DNA of 64,000 nucleotides from Fundidesulfovibrio terrae (GTDB lineage Bacteria; Desulfobacterota; Desulfovibrionia; Desulfovibrionales; Desulfovibrionaceae): the NCBI RefSeq assembly GCF_022808915.1, contig NZ_JAKZFS010000006.1, positions 120,463 to 184,462 on the forward strand, in the 5' to 3' direction. The notes under the pieces were generated by a model that did not search any database, was not told the origin of the DNA, and saw nothing but the letters and a program-made list of their open reading frames with translations. Positions 36,358-45,820 of the stretch are shown piece after piece. Position numbers and translations under genes: made by a program. How positions within the stretch are numbered: position 1 is the first letter of the stretch; each line of letters starts with the position of its first letter.

Positions 36358-37293
36358 ATGAAGATCAAGAAAAAGGGCGAGGCCGAATCCTCGGCGTGCA
36401 AGAGCTGCGCGAAATCCAGCACCTGCGGGTCGAAATCCTCGCCGGACGGCTGCAAGGACGCCAAGACGCAAAAGCAGGACGAGCGCATCTCCTCGGCCCT
36501 GTCCCGGATCAAGTACAAGCTTTTCGTGATGAGCGGCAAGGGCGGGGTGGGCAAGAGCTCCATCACCGTGAACCTGGCCGCCGCACTGGCCCGCAAGGGC
36601 CACAAGGTGGGAATCCTGGACGTGGACCTGCACGGACCCAGCGTGCCGCGCATGCTCGGGCTCTCCGGCAACCTCGAGGCCAACGAGAAGGGGGAGGTGG
36701 TCCCCAAGGCCTACGACGAGAACCTCTCCGTGGTGTCCATGGAATCCCTCCTCAAGGATCCGGACCAGGCCGTGCTCTGGCGCGGCCCCATGAAGACCTC
36801 GGCCATTCGCCAGTTCATCGGCGAGATGCAGTGGGGCGAGCTCGACTATCTGGTCATCGATTCGCCCCCGGGCACCGGAGACGAGCACATGACCGTGCTG
36901 CGCACCATCCCCGACGCCCTGTGCGTGGTGGTGACCACGCCCCAGGAGGTCTCCCTGGCCGACGTGCGCAAGGCCATCAACTTCCTGCAGTACGCCCAGG
37001 CCAACATCCTCGGGCTGGTGGAGAACATGAGCGGGCTCATCTGCCCGCACTGCTCCAAGGAGATCGCCCTGTTCAAGAAGGGCGGCGGCGAGGAACTGGC
37101 CAAGAAATACGGCATCGACTTCCTGGGCGCGATTCCGCTCGATCCCGTCACTGTGGTGGCCGGGGACATGGGCCGGCCGGTGGTCCTCATGGACGAGCCC
37201 TCGCCCGTGAAGGACGCCCTCATGGCCTTAGCCGACAACATCGACCAGGCCGCCCAGTCCAGCCTGGAGGCCCACGCCACGCTCAGGCGCTAG
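36358..37293 (+). CDS. Mrp/Nbp35-type P-loop ATPase for Fe-S cluster transfer
   Basis: 311 residues from ATG 36358 after CGGAGGATACAAGGAAA. The deviant Walker A SGKGGVGKSS lies near residues 58-66, DSPPGTGDEHMT near 168-179 and the CPHC cluster-binding motif has Cys229 and Cys232. Uncommon for the short bacterial Mrp is an N-terminal Cys-rich stretch (CKSCAKSSTC...C, residues about 13-33), as in Nbp35-type ATPases, which carry an additional 4Fe-4S cluster there. Likely an Fe-S carrier or scaffold. A GC-rich hairpin lies between it and pgsA. Confidence 0.88.
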   Translation: MKIKKKGEAESSACKSCAKSSTCGSKSSPDGCKDAKTQKQDERISSALSRIKYKLFVMSGKGGVGKSSITVNLAAALARKGHKVGILDVDLHGPSVPRMLGLSGNLEANEKGEVVPKAYDENLSVVSMESLLKDPDQAVLWRGPMKTSAIRQFIGEMQWGELDYLVIDSPPGTGDEHMTVLRTIPDALCVVVTTPQEVSLADVRKAINFLQYAQANILGLVENMSGLICPHCSKEIALFKKGGGEELAKKYGIDFLGAIPLDPVTVVAGDMGRPVVLMDEPSPVKDALMALADNIDQAAQSSLEAHATLRR

Positions 37294-37305
37294 TTTTTTC
37301 GCCGT

Positions 37306-37343
37306 GCGCGGGGAGGGCGGGCGTTTCGTCCGCCCTCCCGCGC
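37306..37343. other. Long GC hairpin between the Mrp ATPase gene and pgsA
   Basis: A 14-bp stem with one bulged G (37306-37320 with 37330-37343) and no T tract after it. It could attenuate transcription or protect mRNA between the two genes. Confidence 0.45.
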
Positions 37344-37380
37344 CTGCGACGAAACATCCGCCGCGACAGGGGAAACCGCC

Positions 37381-37920
37381 ATGATGAACCTGCCCAACGT
37401 GCTCACCCTGGCCAGGATCGGCGTCGTGCCGATCCTCGTGCTGATGCTCTATTTCCCCGGACCGGCCATGTGCTTCGCGGCCATGATGGTGTTCATCCTG
37501 GCCTCGGTGACGGACGTCGCCGACGGACTGCTGGCCCGGCAAATGGGGCTGGTGACCAACCTGGGCAAGTTCCTGGACCCCCTGGCCGACAAGCTCCTCA
37601 TCGGCTCGGTGATGATCATGCTGGTACGCCTTGGCTGGGTGGAAGCCTGGGTGGCCGTGCTCATCATCGGCCGGGAGATGGCCGTGACCGGGCTTCGGGC
37701 CGTGGCCTCGGACCAGGGCATAGTCATCGCCGCGGACAAGTTCGGCAAGCTCAAGACCATCATCCAGACCTTCGCCCTGTGTCCGCTCATCCTGCACTTC
37801 CCCGTCTGGGGCGTGGACCCGCAGCCCTTCGGTGACATGCTCCTCTACGTGGCCCTGGGCCTGACCATCGGTTCGGGGGCCAACTACATGTACGGCTTCT
37901 TCAAGAATTGGCAGGGCTAG
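37381..37920 (+). CDS. pgsA: CDP-diacylglycerol--glycerol-3-phosphate 3-phosphatidyltransferase
   Basis: 179 residues, several membrane helices. The CDP-alcohol phosphotransferase motif is intact: DVADGLLAR (about 48-56) and FLDPLADK eleven residues on. It forms phosphatidylglycerol phosphate, the precursor of phosphatidylglycerol and cardiolipin. MNLPNVLTLARI at the N-terminus and length match PgsA well. A second homologue is at 51129; this one is the closer match to classical PgsA. Confidence 0.9.
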   Translation: MMNLPNVLTLARIGVVPILVLMLYFPGPAMCFAAMMVFILASVTDVADGLLARQMGLVTNLGKFLDPLADKLLIGSVMIMLVRLGWVEAWVAVLIIGREMAVTGLRAVASDQGIVIAADKFGKLKTIIQTFALCPLILHFPVWGVDPQPFGDMLLYVALGLTIGSGANYMYGFFKNWQG

Positions 37921-38098
37921 CCGGGCTTTCGCCCTGCCGCGGCCTGCCGTGTTCGCCTGGTCTGTAACTCCTGTTGTCCCGGGGCGCTCTTGAAGAAGCA
38001 CCCGCCGCAAGCGCCGGGATTGCCTTTCCGGGTGAACTGGCGTACGAATGTTGAAGCTTCCAGTCCTGTTCGGTCCGGGAGAGAACGGCGGGCGCAAT

Positions 38099-38377
38099 AT
38101 GGAAAAGTTAAGGTCCGACGCACTTGCGGCACGCATCATCAACTGTCTCCAGACCATCCTGGAACTCGAGCCCTTGCTGTGCCGGATGGACACGGGACAT
38201 GTGCTGCTCTCGGAGTTCAAGGTGCTCAAGGCGTTCCTGAACGGCATGGACGGTGTGGAGCTTGACGAGGATGATGTGGCGCGTATAGAGACGGCAACAG
38301 AACGTTTTCTTCAGGAACTGAAGACCCCAGCCACGCTCACGCATCACGGCGCGGCGACAAACACGACACTCCAATAG
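38099..38377 (+). CDS. Small protein of unknown function
   Basis: 92 residues from ATG 38099; an upstream ATG at 38048 in the same frame would add 17 residues. Neither has a clear ribosome-binding site. The sequence is mostly helical and acidic (ILELEPLLCRMDTGHVLLSEFKVLKAFLNGMDGVELDEDDVARIE) with a Thr/His-rich tail. I do not recognise a family. The gene ends 6 nt before ftsB, suggesting one transcript with the division gene. Confidence 0.55.
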   Translation: MEKLRSDALAARIINCLQTILELEPLLCRMDTGHVLLSEFKVLKAFLNGMDGVELDEDDVARIETATERFLQELKTPATLTHHGAATNTTLQ

Positions 38378-38383
38378 CCAACC

Positions 38384-38701
38384 ATGATCATACGGCGCTT
38401 GCTCCTCGCACTCATCCTCACCTGCAACGCCATACTTCTATACAATCTCATCTGGAGCGACAAAGGCATCTTCGCCTATCTCGACCTGAAGAATCACCAG
38501 AAGCAGCTGAAGCTCAGACTGGAAAACCTGGGCGGGCGTTCGCTGGACCTGAGCCAGGAGATTCGTTGGCTCAAGTCCGACAAGGCGTTTACGGAAAAAA
38601 TGACGCGTGCTCACGGGAATTACCTGCGCGACAACGAAATCATCTATCTATTCCCCGGGAACACCCCTGAAGGAAGCGTTGGCGATGACATCAAAAATTG
38701 A
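38384..38701 (+). CDS. ftsB: FtsB/DivIC-family septum formation protein
   Basis: 105 residues with one membrane helix (about 4-22), a coiled coil (about 35-72) and a short C-terminal region with YLRDNEIIYLFPG, the ending of the septum formation initiator family. FtsB links the divisome subcomplex FtsQLB in the periplasm. Overlaps the following TPR gene by 17 nt. Confidence 0.82.
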   Translation: MIIRRLLLALILTCNAILLYNLIWSDKGIFAYLDLKNHQKQLKLRLENLGGRSLDLSQEIRWLKSDKAFTEKMTRAHGNYLRDNEIIYLFPGNTPEGSVGDDIKN

Positions 38702-39563
38702 CTTTTACCGCGAAGTCTTAAACGACGACCCCAACTCCCGCGTCTTTTTCCCCCTGGCCAAGATGCTTGCCGGGCAAGGAGAATCCGAGGAGGCTGTTCA
38801 GATCCTCGCGCGCTCCATCGCTTTCCATCCCGGTCATCTCGAGGCCAAATTCCTGCTCGTCGAGCTGCTCACCCGCCTGGGGCGGGACGACGAAGCCCTG
38901 ACCGCCTTCGAGGGGCTGTCCTCTCTTCTTTCCAGCTATCCCTCGGTGTGGACCTTGTGGGCTGCCAAGGCCCCCGGTCTCTCCAGGGACTCCGCCCTGG
39001 CGCTCAACTTCCTGGCGTTGTCGCTGCAGGGCAAGGACGTTTCCTGGCTGTCGCTCATGGAGAATGGCCTGGCCGCCGCTTCGGGACGGAAGGTCCCGGC
39101 CGAAGGGCCGTGTGAGGGCCCCGGGGAAGGACCCGGAGAAACCGAAGACGCCGCCGAAGGCCAAGGGGAAGCCCCATCCGGCTTCAGCCTGCGCGGTGCG
39201 GACGAAGTCCTGGCCCTGACCAGGCAGATCGAATCCCAGGAACGCCACGCGCCCTCGGACCAGCTCCCCCCCGAATGCGCCTCGCAGGCGTCCGCCGCCG
39301 TGAAGACGCGCACCATGGCCGACCTGCTGGCCCGCCATGGGGACTACTCCTCGGCCCTGGAGATCTACGGGGAACTCATGCCCCTGGCTTCGACCGAGCA
39401 GGAGAAACAGCAAATTTCCTCGCGCATCGAGGAGATCAACGCCCTGATGGCCGCCGGGATCGCTCCCGTGAAGCCCTCCCAAGCCCAGCCCAAGTCCAAG
39501 GCCAAGCTCGTGAGCATGCTCGAAGCCCTGGCCAACCGCCTGGACGCCAGGGCCACCGCCTGA
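38685..39563 (+). CDS. TPR-repeat protein
   Basis: 292 residues from ATG 38685, with AGGAAG upstream and inside the end of ftsB; more upstream starts lie in the wrong context. Two to three N-terminal TPRs (about residues 8-110), a low-complexity Gly/Glu/Pro segment (near 145-165), then a conserved LTRQIESQERHAP and a C-terminal TPR-like pair (MADLLARHGDYSSALEIYGEL). No signal peptide, so it is cytoplasmic. Coupling to ftsB hints at an envelope or division role, as inference only. Confidence 0.7.
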   Translation: MTSKIDFYREVLNDDPNSRVFFPLAKMLAGQGESEEAVQILARSIAFHPGHLEAKFLLVELLTRLGRDDEALTAFEGLSSLLSSYPSVWTLWAAKAPGLSRDSALALNFLALSLQGKDVSWLSLMENGLAAASGRKVPAEGPCEGPGEGPGETEDAAEGQGEAPSGFSLRGADEVLALTRQIESQERHAPSDQLPPECASQASAAVKTRTMADLLARHGDYSSALEIYGELMPLASTEQEKQQISSRIEEINALMAAGIAPVKPSQAQPKSKAKLVSMLEALANRLDARATA

Positions 39564-39653
39564 GCCGCTTGATATCGCCCGGCCCAAGGAGTACATGGGC
39601 CGGGTACGCTTGGGGCGAACCCCATCACACACCCGGAAACAAGGAACTGCGGC

Positions 39654-40481
39654 ATGTTTAAACGCGTTTTCCTGGCCCTGCTGGCCTGCGCTCTTTTCGC
39701 GGCCGCCGGCTGCGACACCGTCAAACCCTATTGGAAGAGCACCAGGAAGTTCTATAAGGACTACGTCAACGTCGATCCCACGGTTGACCTCAAAGACACC
39801 GGCGATGCCGATCCGTCGCAACGCAAGCTGGCCAATCTCTTCACCCCCGTGGACGAGCGCCTCGAATACCTCCTGCGCGCCCTGTCCGCCCAGGACCTGC
39901 CCCCAGACCGCGAGTGGTGCCAGGCGTTCATGGACTCCTTCCCCTGGCTTTCCGGCATGGCCATCCTGACCGACACCGGCCTTGTGAACTTCAGGCTGCC
40001 CGCGTTCAGCATCAAGCAGGTGGATTTCGCCCCCATGATGGAGTTCGAGAGCATCTACAAGACCCGCAAGATGGCCGCCTATGTGGCCACCTCGGAGCTT
40101 GGCGCGGAGATCATGGTGGCCAAGCCTCTCTACGTGGACAATGAATTCAAGGGCCTTCTGGTGGCCCATTTTGATCCGGGCAACCTGATCAAGTTCTCTC
40201 CCGAGCCTGGACAGCTGATCATGGTCGCTCCCGGCGCATCCCTGTGGGGCGGCGACGACTCCTCGGCAGCACAAGCCCTGGCCCAGCTCAACTGGAAGAA
40301 CATCCTCAAGAGCGATGTGTCCGGCGAGCAGCGCATCGGAGGAACCCGCTATCTGTGGCAGTCCCGTTTCGTGGCTCAGGCGCGCCTGATCTACGCCGTG
40401 TCCGCCGTGACCGCTCCGGCCAAGGCCGCCAAGCCCGCGCCTGCGCCGCAACCCGCGCCGCAACCCGCGCCGGCCCAGTAG
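39654..40481 (+). CDS. Lipoprotein with probable Cache-like sensor domain
   Basis: 275 residues. Lipobox AAGC lipidates Cys20. The region about 80-240 has the order of a Cache/PAS-like ligand-binding fold: SFPWLSGMAILTDTGLVNFRLP, then AEIMVAKPLYVDNEFKGLLVAHFD and a repeated hydrophobic strand pattern. The C-terminal 25 residues are an Ala/Pro/Gln repeat. There is no enzyme signature. It would sit in the periplasm and might bind a small molecule or present a partner; the Cache assignment is by eye. Confidence 0.5.
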   Translation: MFKRVFLALLACALFAAAGCDTVKPYWKSTRKFYKDYVNVDPTVDLKDTGDADPSQRKLANLFTPVDERLEYLLRALSAQDLPPDREWCQAFMDSFPWLSGMAILTDTGLVNFRLPAFSIKQVDFAPMMEFESIYKTRKMAAYVATSELGAEIMVAKPLYVDNEFKGLLVAHFDPGNLIKFSPEPGQLIMVAPGASLWGGDDSSAAQALAQLNWKNILKSDVSGEQRIGGTRYLWQSRFVAQARLIYAVSAVTAPAKAAKPAPAPQPAPQPAPAQ

Positions 40482-40595
40482 GCCCGGTAGCCCGAAACGC
40501 GTCCCGGGCCTGCGTTCTCCGCGGACCTCGCCCGGGACCCGGCGGTTCGGACTCCCGTCCGGCCGTGCAAACACGCCAAAACAAGGAGCCTGCAC

Positions 40596-41609
40596 ATGCG
40601 CCAGGTAACCGTCACGGAACATCTTCTCCTGCACCAGAAGGAATCGCCCATGGCCACCGGGCGGTTCACCTCCATGTTCAACGAGCTGATCCTGGCGGCC
40701 AAGATCATCTCCCGCGAGGTGAACAAGGCTGGACTGGTTGACGTGCTTGGCCTGACCGGCGAGACCAACGTCCAGGGCGAGGCCGTGCGCAAGCTGGACG
40801 AATACGCCAACTCCGTGCTTATCCACCGCATGCAGCGCGCGGGCGTGCTCTGCGCCATCGCCTCCGAGGAGAACGCGGACCTGGTGGAAATCCCCGACCA
40901 CCTGCCCAAGGGCGACTACATCCTGATCATCGACCCCCTGGACGGCTCCACCAACATCGACGCCAACGTCAACGTGGGCACCATCTTCTCCATCCTGCGC
41001 CGCAAGGAGAAGAGCGAATGCTCGGCTAGGCTGTGCGAAGTGCTGCAGAAGGGCGCTGAGCAGGTTGCCGCAGGATACTTCCTCTACGGAACCTCCACCA
41101 TGATGGTCTACACCACGGGGCGCGGGGTCAACGGCTTCACCCTGGACCCCAGCGTGGGCGAATTCCTGCTCTCGCATCCGGACATCAAGACCCCGGAGCG
41201 CGGCAAGATCTATTCGATCAACGAGGCCTACTGGTCCTACTGGGACGAGCCCACCCGCGAGATCGTGGAATACTTCAAGAGCCCCAAGAACGAGCGCGGC
41301 GCGCCGTATTCCGGCCGCTACATCGGTTCGCTGGTAGCTGACTTCCACCGCAACCTCCTCTACGGGGGCATCTTCCTTTATCCCGCCGACAGCCAGGACC
41401 CCAAGAAGCCCCACGGCAAGCTGCGCCTCATGTGCGAGGCGAGCCCCCTGGCCTTCGTGGCCAGGCAGGCGGGCGGCGCGGCCTCGGACGGCGTGCGCGA
41501 CATCCTGGACATCGAACCCACCGAGCTGCACGAGCGCGTCCCGCTGTTCATCGGCAGCCGCAAGGACGTGGAGAAGGTGGAGGAGATCTACCGCAAGCAC
41601 AAGAAATGA
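40596..41609 (+). CDS. fbp: Class I fructose-1,6-bisphosphatase
   Basis: 337 residues. The metal-binding loop [10 protein letters not shown] (near 110-119), EENADLV (Glu) and the substrate region [12 protein letters not shown] are all present; [24 protein letters not shown] and the C-terminal [11 protein letters not shown] match class I FBPase. It is required for gluconeogenesis. tsaD overlaps its stop (ATGA). Confidence 0.95.
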   Translation: MRQVTVTEHLLLHQKESPMATGRFTSMFNELILAAKIISREVNKAGLVDVLGLTGETNVQGEAVRKLDEYANSVLIHRMQRAGVLCAIASEENADLVEIPDHLPKGDYILIIDPLDGSTNIDANVNVGTIFSILRRKEKSECSARLCEVLQKGAEQVAAGYFLYGTSTMMVYTTGRGVNGFTLDPSVGEFLLSHPDIKTPERGKIYSINEAYWSYWDEPTREIVEYFKSPKNERGAPYSGRYIGSLVADFHRNLLYGGIFLYPADSQDPKKPHGKLRLMCEASPLAFVARQAGGAASDGVRDILDIEPTELHERVPLFIGSRKDVEKVEEIYRKHKK

Positions 41610-42664
41610 TCTGCCTGGGAGTCGAAACCTCCTGCGACGAGACCGCGCTGGCCTTGGTCGAGGACGGCGCGGTACTGGGCGAGCGTCTGGCCAGCCAGGA
41701 GGGGCTTCACGCCCTGTTCGGCGGCGTGGTCCCGGAGCTGGCCTCCCGCGAGCACCTGCGCAAGGGCGCGGCGCTCTACACCTCGCTCATGAATTCCACC
41801 GGCATCGATCCGTCGCGCGTAGGCTGCGTGGCCGTGGCCCGGGGGCCGGGGCTGCTGGGCAGCCTCCTGGTGGGCATGAACCTTGCCAAGGGACTGGCCT
41901 TGGGGCTGGGGGTGCCACTTGTGGGCGTGAACCACCTGCACGCCCACCTCATGGCCGCCGGTCTCGAACGCGGTCTGCCGTTCCCGGTGATCGGGCTTCT
42001 CATCTCGGGCGGGCACACCCACCTGTACCTCATCCGTTCCCCATTCGAGTTCGAGCTGCTGGGGCGCACCTTGGACGATGCGGCGGGCGAGGCTCTGGAC
42101 AAGGCCGCCAAGATGGTCAACCTCCCGTACCCGGGGGGCAAGTTCATCGATCGGCTGGGCCGGGGCGTCACACCCGACGACACGCTCTTTCCCAGGCCCT
42201 ACACGTCCAATCCCGGCCTGGATTTCAGCTTCAGCGGCCTCAAGACATCGGTTGCCCGCTACGTGGCCGATCATCCGCACCTGAAGCTGCCCGTGCTCCC
42301 CGAGGGGGAACTGCCCCACGTGCCGGGCCTCGGTCTCTTCTGCGCCTCCATCAATTCCGCCGTGGCCGACACACTGCGCATCAAGACCAGGCGCGCCATC
42401 GCCGCCCACCCGGAGGCCCGCGCCCTGGTGGTGGCGGGCGGGGTGGCGGCCAACTCCATGATCCGCACGGTTCTGGCCGGACTGTGCGCAGAGCACGGCC
42501 TGGAGGCGATCTTCCCCTCCTTGTCCCTATGCACGGACAACGCGGCCATGATCGCGCACCTGGGCTGCCTGCTGGCCGGGGCCGGCTACCGCCACGGCCC
42601 GGAGCTGGACGCCATACCCCGAGGCAGGCCCGTCCCCTTCGACTACGCCCGGGCGGCAGTGTAA
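41606..42664 (+). CDS. tsaD: tRNA N6-threonylcarbamoyladenosine modification protein TsaD
   Basis: 352 residues from ATG 41606; a longer open frame lies upstream but this start gives the conserved [22 protein letters not shown] fold with HxxxH metal ligands ([10 protein letters not shown] near 110), [10 protein letters not shown] near 135, [18 protein letters not shown] near 168 and a late [12 protein letters not shown]. It transfers threonylcarbamoyl to A37 of ANN-decoding tRNAs with TsaB and TsaE, which are not in the window. Co-transcribed with fbp. Confidence 0.95.
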   Translation: MICLGVETSCDETALALVEDGAVLGERLASQEGLHALFGGVVPELASREHLRKGAALYTSLMNSTGIDPSRVGCVAVARGPGLLGSLLVGMNLAKGLALGLGVPLVGVNHLHAHLMAAGLERGLPFPVIGLLISGGHTHLYLIRSPFEFELLGRTLDDAAGEALDKAAKMVNLPYPGGKFIDRLGRGVTPDDTLFPRPYTSNPGLDFSFSGLKTSVARYVADHPHLKLPVLPEGELPHVPGLGLFCASINSAVADTLRIKTRRAIAAHPEARALVVAGGVAANSMIRTVLAGLCAEHGLEAIFPSLSLCTDNAAMIAHLGCLLAGAGYRHGPELDAIPRGRPVPFDYARAAV

Positions 42665-42670
42665 CCGGTG

Positions 42671-42838
42671 ATGCGTATGCGGTCCTCCATGCGCCTGCCG
42701 GATGAGCTCGGCCCGTTCGATCCCGGCGGATCGGCTTGCCGGGCGGCCGAGTTTTGCGTTCCGGCGGCCGTGACCACGGGCGCGGATTTCGAAAAATTCG
42801 GGAATTATTCGCTTCTCAAAATCGAGGACGTTCTGTAA
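42671..42838 (+). CDS. Possible small ORF, 55 residues
   Basis: ATG 42671 to TAA 42836-42838 in the 273-nt gap between tsaD and trxA. The composition is not obviously unnatural, but there is no clear ribosome-binding site, and GC-rich gaps give such frames by chance. The product starts with an Arg/Met-rich stretch and ends with EKFGNYSLLKIEDVL. The gap also holds a 7-bp inverted repeat (42848-42854 with 42868-42874). Confidence 0.2.
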   Translation: MRMRSSMRLPDELGPFDPGGSACRAAEFCVPAAVTTGADFEKFGNYSLLKIEDVL

Positions 42839-42937
42839 GAACCAATCAAGCCGGAACGCCCTTGCGACCGGCTTACCCGCTTTCGGGCGAGGCGGACTTT
42901 TTCGCTTCGTGAAGAAGAACAGCAAAGGAGAGACACA

Positions 42938-43258
42938 ATGGCCATTCAAGTCACCGACGCCAATTTCGAAGAGGAAATCCTCAAGTGCCAGCTGCCCGTC
43001 CTGGTGGACTTCTGGGCTCCCTGGTGCGGACCCTGCCGCGCCATGGGTCCGGTGATCGACGAACTGGCCAACGAATACACCGGCCAGGTCAAGGTGACCA
43101 AGATGAACGTGGACGAGAATCCCTCCACCCCGAGCAAGTACGGCATCCGCGCCATCCCCACCCTGATCCTGTTCAAGGCCGGTGAAGTGGTCGAGCAGAT
43201 CACCGGTGCCGTCTCCAAATCTTCCATCAAGGAAATGATCAGCCAGAAGGCGCTCTAG
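42938..43258 (+). CDS. trxA: Thioredoxin
   Basis: 106 residues, AAAGGAGAG upstream. The active site WCGPC has Cys30 and Cys33, followed by cis-Pro in IPTLILF. There is an additional Cys17 in the second helix. It is a general dithiol reductant, paired with the adjacent reductase trxB 3 nt downstream. Confidence 0.96.
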   Translation: MAIQVTDANFEEEILKCQLPVLVDFWAPWCGPCRAMGPVIDELANEYTGQVKVTKMNVDENPSTPSKYGIRAIPTLILFKAGEVVEQITGAVSKSSIKEMISQKAL

Positions 43259-43261
43259 TCC

Positions 43262-44191
43262 ATGAAAAGCTTCGACGCCGTGGTCATCGGAGGAGGGCCG
43301 TCCGGCATGACGGCCGCCCTCTATCTGGCCAGGAGCGAACTCAGCGTGGCCATGGTGGAGATGCTCTCCCCCGGCGGCCAGGTGCTGATGACGCACTTCA
43401 TCGAGAACTACCCCGGATATCCCGAGGGGATCGAAGGCTGGAAACTGGCGGACATTTTCGCCAAGCACCTCGATTCCTATCCCGCCATCGCCAGGCTCAA
43501 CGACGAGGTCAAGGCCATCGAACCCAAGGAAGGCGCTCACCGCATCCTGGTGGGCTCCGAATGGATCGAGGCCAGGGCCGTGATCATCGCCTCCGGCGCG
43601 CGCTACAAGCGCCTGGGCCTGCCGGGCGAGCAGGAGCTTCTCGGCAAGGGTGTCTCCTACTGCGCCCTGTGCGACGGAAACTTTTTCCGCGGCCAGGATG
43701 TGGCAGTCATCGGCGGCGGTAACTCCGCGCTCGAGGAATCGCTCTATCTTGCCAGACTGGTGAAAAAGCTCTACCTGATTCACCGCCGCGAGGACTTCCG
43801 TGCTCAGCGCTGCTACCAGGACCGTTGCGGGATCAATCCCGTGATACAGTTGGTGCGCAGTTCCGTCGTGGAAGAGATCGTGGGCACCGATAAGGTGGAG
43901 GCGGTGACGGTGCGCGACCTCAAGACCGATGAGCGCACGCGTCTGGATGTCCAGGGCGTGTTCATCTTCGTGGGGTACGAGCCCCAGGGCGGGTTCTTCC
44001 CGTCCGGAATCGAAACCGATCCCCAGGGGTTCATCGTTACGGACCAGAACTATCTCACCAGCATTCCGGGCATTTACGCCGCCGGGGACGTACGCTCCAA
44101 GAACGTCCGCCAGGTCGCTACCGCGGTGGGCGACGGCGCTGCAGCGGCAAGCACCGTCATCAGCTACCTGGAAACCCTGGGCCACCATTAA
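43262..44191 (+). CDS. trxB: Thioredoxin reductase
   Basis: 309 residues. N-terminal FAD motif GGGPSGMTAALYLARS near 10-25, redox-active Cys134 and Cys137 in CALCDG (Leu in place of the usual Thr), NADPH-binding GGGNSALEE and HRREDFRAQ, and C-terminal AAGDVRSKNVRQVATAVGDG. It reduces thioredoxin with NADPH. In an anaerobe the trxA-trxB pair protects cytoplasmic thiols; regulation is not visible. Confidence 0.95.
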   Translation: MKSFDAVVIGGGPSGMTAALYLARSELSVAMVEMLSPGGQVLMTHFIENYPGYPEGIEGWKLADIFAKHLDSYPAIARLNDEVKAIEPKEGAHRILVGSEWIEARAVIIASGARYKRLGLPGEQELLGKGVSYCALCDGNFFRGQDVAVIGGGNSALEESLYLARLVKKLYLIHRREDFRAQRCYQDRCGINPVIQLVRSSVVEEIVGTDKVEAVTVRDLKTDERTRLDVQGVFIFVGYEPQGGFFPSGIETDPQGFIVTDQNYLTSIPGIYAAGDVRSKNVRQVATAVGDGAAAASTVISYLETLGHH

Positions 44192-44212
44192 CACAGGCTC
44201 GTAAGCACCATC

Positions 44213-44950
44213 ATGACCAGAACCAACGTCCTGCGCGCCATATCCTTGGCGCTCCTCCTCTTCGGCCTTTCCGGCTGCGGGTTCATCGACTACTACTTCC
44301 TGCCCCCGCCGGAAGACACCGCCCAGGAACTCTGGGAGGCCGGGCGCGAAGCCATGAAGGAAAAACGCTATACCGAGGCGCAGGACATGTTCCTGAAGCT
44401 CAAGGACCGTTATCCCTTCAGCCCCTACACTCCCGACGGCCTCGTGGGCCTGGGCGACGCCTACTTCATGGACGACAAGTTCCTCCAGGCCGCCGACACC
44501 TACAAGGAATTCGAGGCCCTGCACCCGCGCCACGAGCAGATTCCCTACGTGCTCTACCAGATCGGCGTGGCCACCTTCCGCAGGCTCGACTCCATCGACC
44601 TGCCCCAGGACGGCCTGCAGGAGTCCATCCAGTACTTCACCGTGCTGCGCGACGCCTACCCCAACACCCAATGGGGAAAGGATGCGCCCGGCTGGATCAT
44701 CAAGTGCCGCACCCGCATGGCTCAGCACGAGATATTCATCGCGGACTTCTACTGGAACACCGGACGGTTCGGGGCTGCCTGGCGGCGCTACATGTACACC
44801 GCCGAAAACTTCAAGGACCTGCCGGAGATCCTCCAGTACTCCAAGGAGCGCGCCCAGCTCTCCTACCTGGAATACCAGAAGACGCTCTCCGAGACGGAAC
44901 GCCGCGAAGTGGAAGGCAGTTGGCGCAACTTCATGAAAAAATGGCTCTAA
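44213..44950 (+). CDS. bamD: Outer membrane assembly lipoprotein BamD
   Basis: 245 residues. Lipobox LSGC, Cys22 lipidated. Five TPR-like repeats follow from about 38 to 215: LWEAGREAMKEKRYTEAQDMFLKLKDRYPFSPYTPDG is the first, with the family spacing. BamD is the essential lipoprotein of the BAM complex. A terminator follows directly. Confidence 0.9.
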   Translation: MTRTNVLRAISLALLLFGLSGCGFIDYYFLPPPEDTAQELWEAGREAMKEKRYTEAQDMFLKLKDRYPFSPYTPDGLVGLGDAYFMDDKFLQAADTYKEFEALHPRHEQIPYVLYQIGVATFRRLDSIDLPQDGLQESIQYFTVLRDAYPNTQWGKDAPGWIIKCRTRMAQHEIFIADFYWNTGRFGAAWRRYMYTAENFKDLPEILQYSKERAQLSYLEYQKTLSETERREVEGSWRNFMKKWL

Positions 44951-44952
44951 CG

Positions 44953-44979
44953 AAAGGCGGCCTCCGGGCCGCCTTTTTC
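44953..44979 (+). terminator. Terminator after bamD
   Basis: A 10-bp stem (44953-44962 with 44967-44976), TCCG loop and T tract, only 9 nt before the next ATG. Confidence 0.9.
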
Positions 44980-44987
44980 TTCACCAT

Positions 44988-45812
44988 ATGACCACGGACA
45001 CACCCGAAACGCCCGCCGCGCTCACCGAAACCTTCGACGCCTGCCGCGTGGGCGACGCTCTGTTCGCCCGCGCCTACGCGAAGACCGGCGACAGGGGCAG
45101 GGCGCTCATCAAGAGCTCCATCGCCAGGCTTTTCGAAGCCCGGAATCCCGGCGGCCCCGTGGCCGCCACCCTGGCTGAACGCTTCCCCGGCGGGGGCGTG
45201 CGCACGCAATACGTTGCCGCCCGTCCCTGGTTCGCCCTGGTGTTGGACCCCGAAACCACCTCCCCAGCCCAACTGGTAGCCGCCGTCATGCCCGCAGTGG
45301 CCGCGCGCATCCCGCTGGTGGCCGTGCTGCGGCCCAAGGGGCGTGGCCCCTGGCCTCATGCGCTGCTCACCACCCTTGAACTGTGCGGCGTGGAGCAGGT
45401 CTTTTCGCCGACCCTAGCGCAACTCGGGGAGTGCTTATCGGCTCTGCGTGAGCGGCACGGCGTGGGAGGGGTGGCCTGCCTGGGTTTCGAGCCCTTCTGG
45501 AACCGCGTGCGGCCGCTGTGCGCCCCGGCCTCCGCCGTCCATTGGCTGCGCGCTCCGAGCGAGATAGGGCTGCTGGACCAGGCGTCCCTGGAGTGGGATC
45601 GCGAGGCCGTGGCCTTCGCTCATGCTGGCACGGCCTTGCGCGAATACCCGGACGCGGCAGCGCTCGCGGCCGCCGGCCATGACGCCGTGCTGGCTCGGAC
45701 CGGAGCCGCCCCCGGCGCGTCGCTCACCCTGGAACCTGGGTGCGAAACCCTCTGGGACTGGCCCGAGATGCCCCGCGAGCTTTTCTTCGGCCGCCGTCTC
45801 GTCTATAGCTGA
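44988..45812 (+). CDS. Protein of unknown function, weak HisD/ALDH-like features
   Basis: 274 residues. ATG 44988 follows the bamD terminator and has no Shine-Dalgarno, so a downstream start is possible. The Ala-rich protein has an [25 protein letters not shown] segment and an [24 protein letters not shown] segment that recall the middle of histidinol dehydrogenase or aldehyde dehydrogenase-like proteins, but no catalytic residues could be assigned. It ends 8 nt before the EF-G gene. An ALDH-superfamily remnant is a guess. Confidence 0.5.
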   Translation: MTTDTPETPAALTETFDACRVGDALFARAYAKTGDRGRALIKSSIARLFEARNPGGPVAATLAERFPGGGVRTQYVAARPWFALVLDPETTSPAQLVAAVMPAVAARIPLVAVLRPKGRGPWPHALLTTLELCGVEQVFSPTLAQLGECLSALRERHGVGGVACLGFEPFWNRVRPLCAPASAVHWLRAPSEIGLLDQASLEWDREAVAFAHAGTALREYPDAAALAAAGHDAVLARTGAAPGASLTLEPGCETLWDWPEMPRELFFGRRLVYS

Positions 45813-45820
45813 TCCCCATC

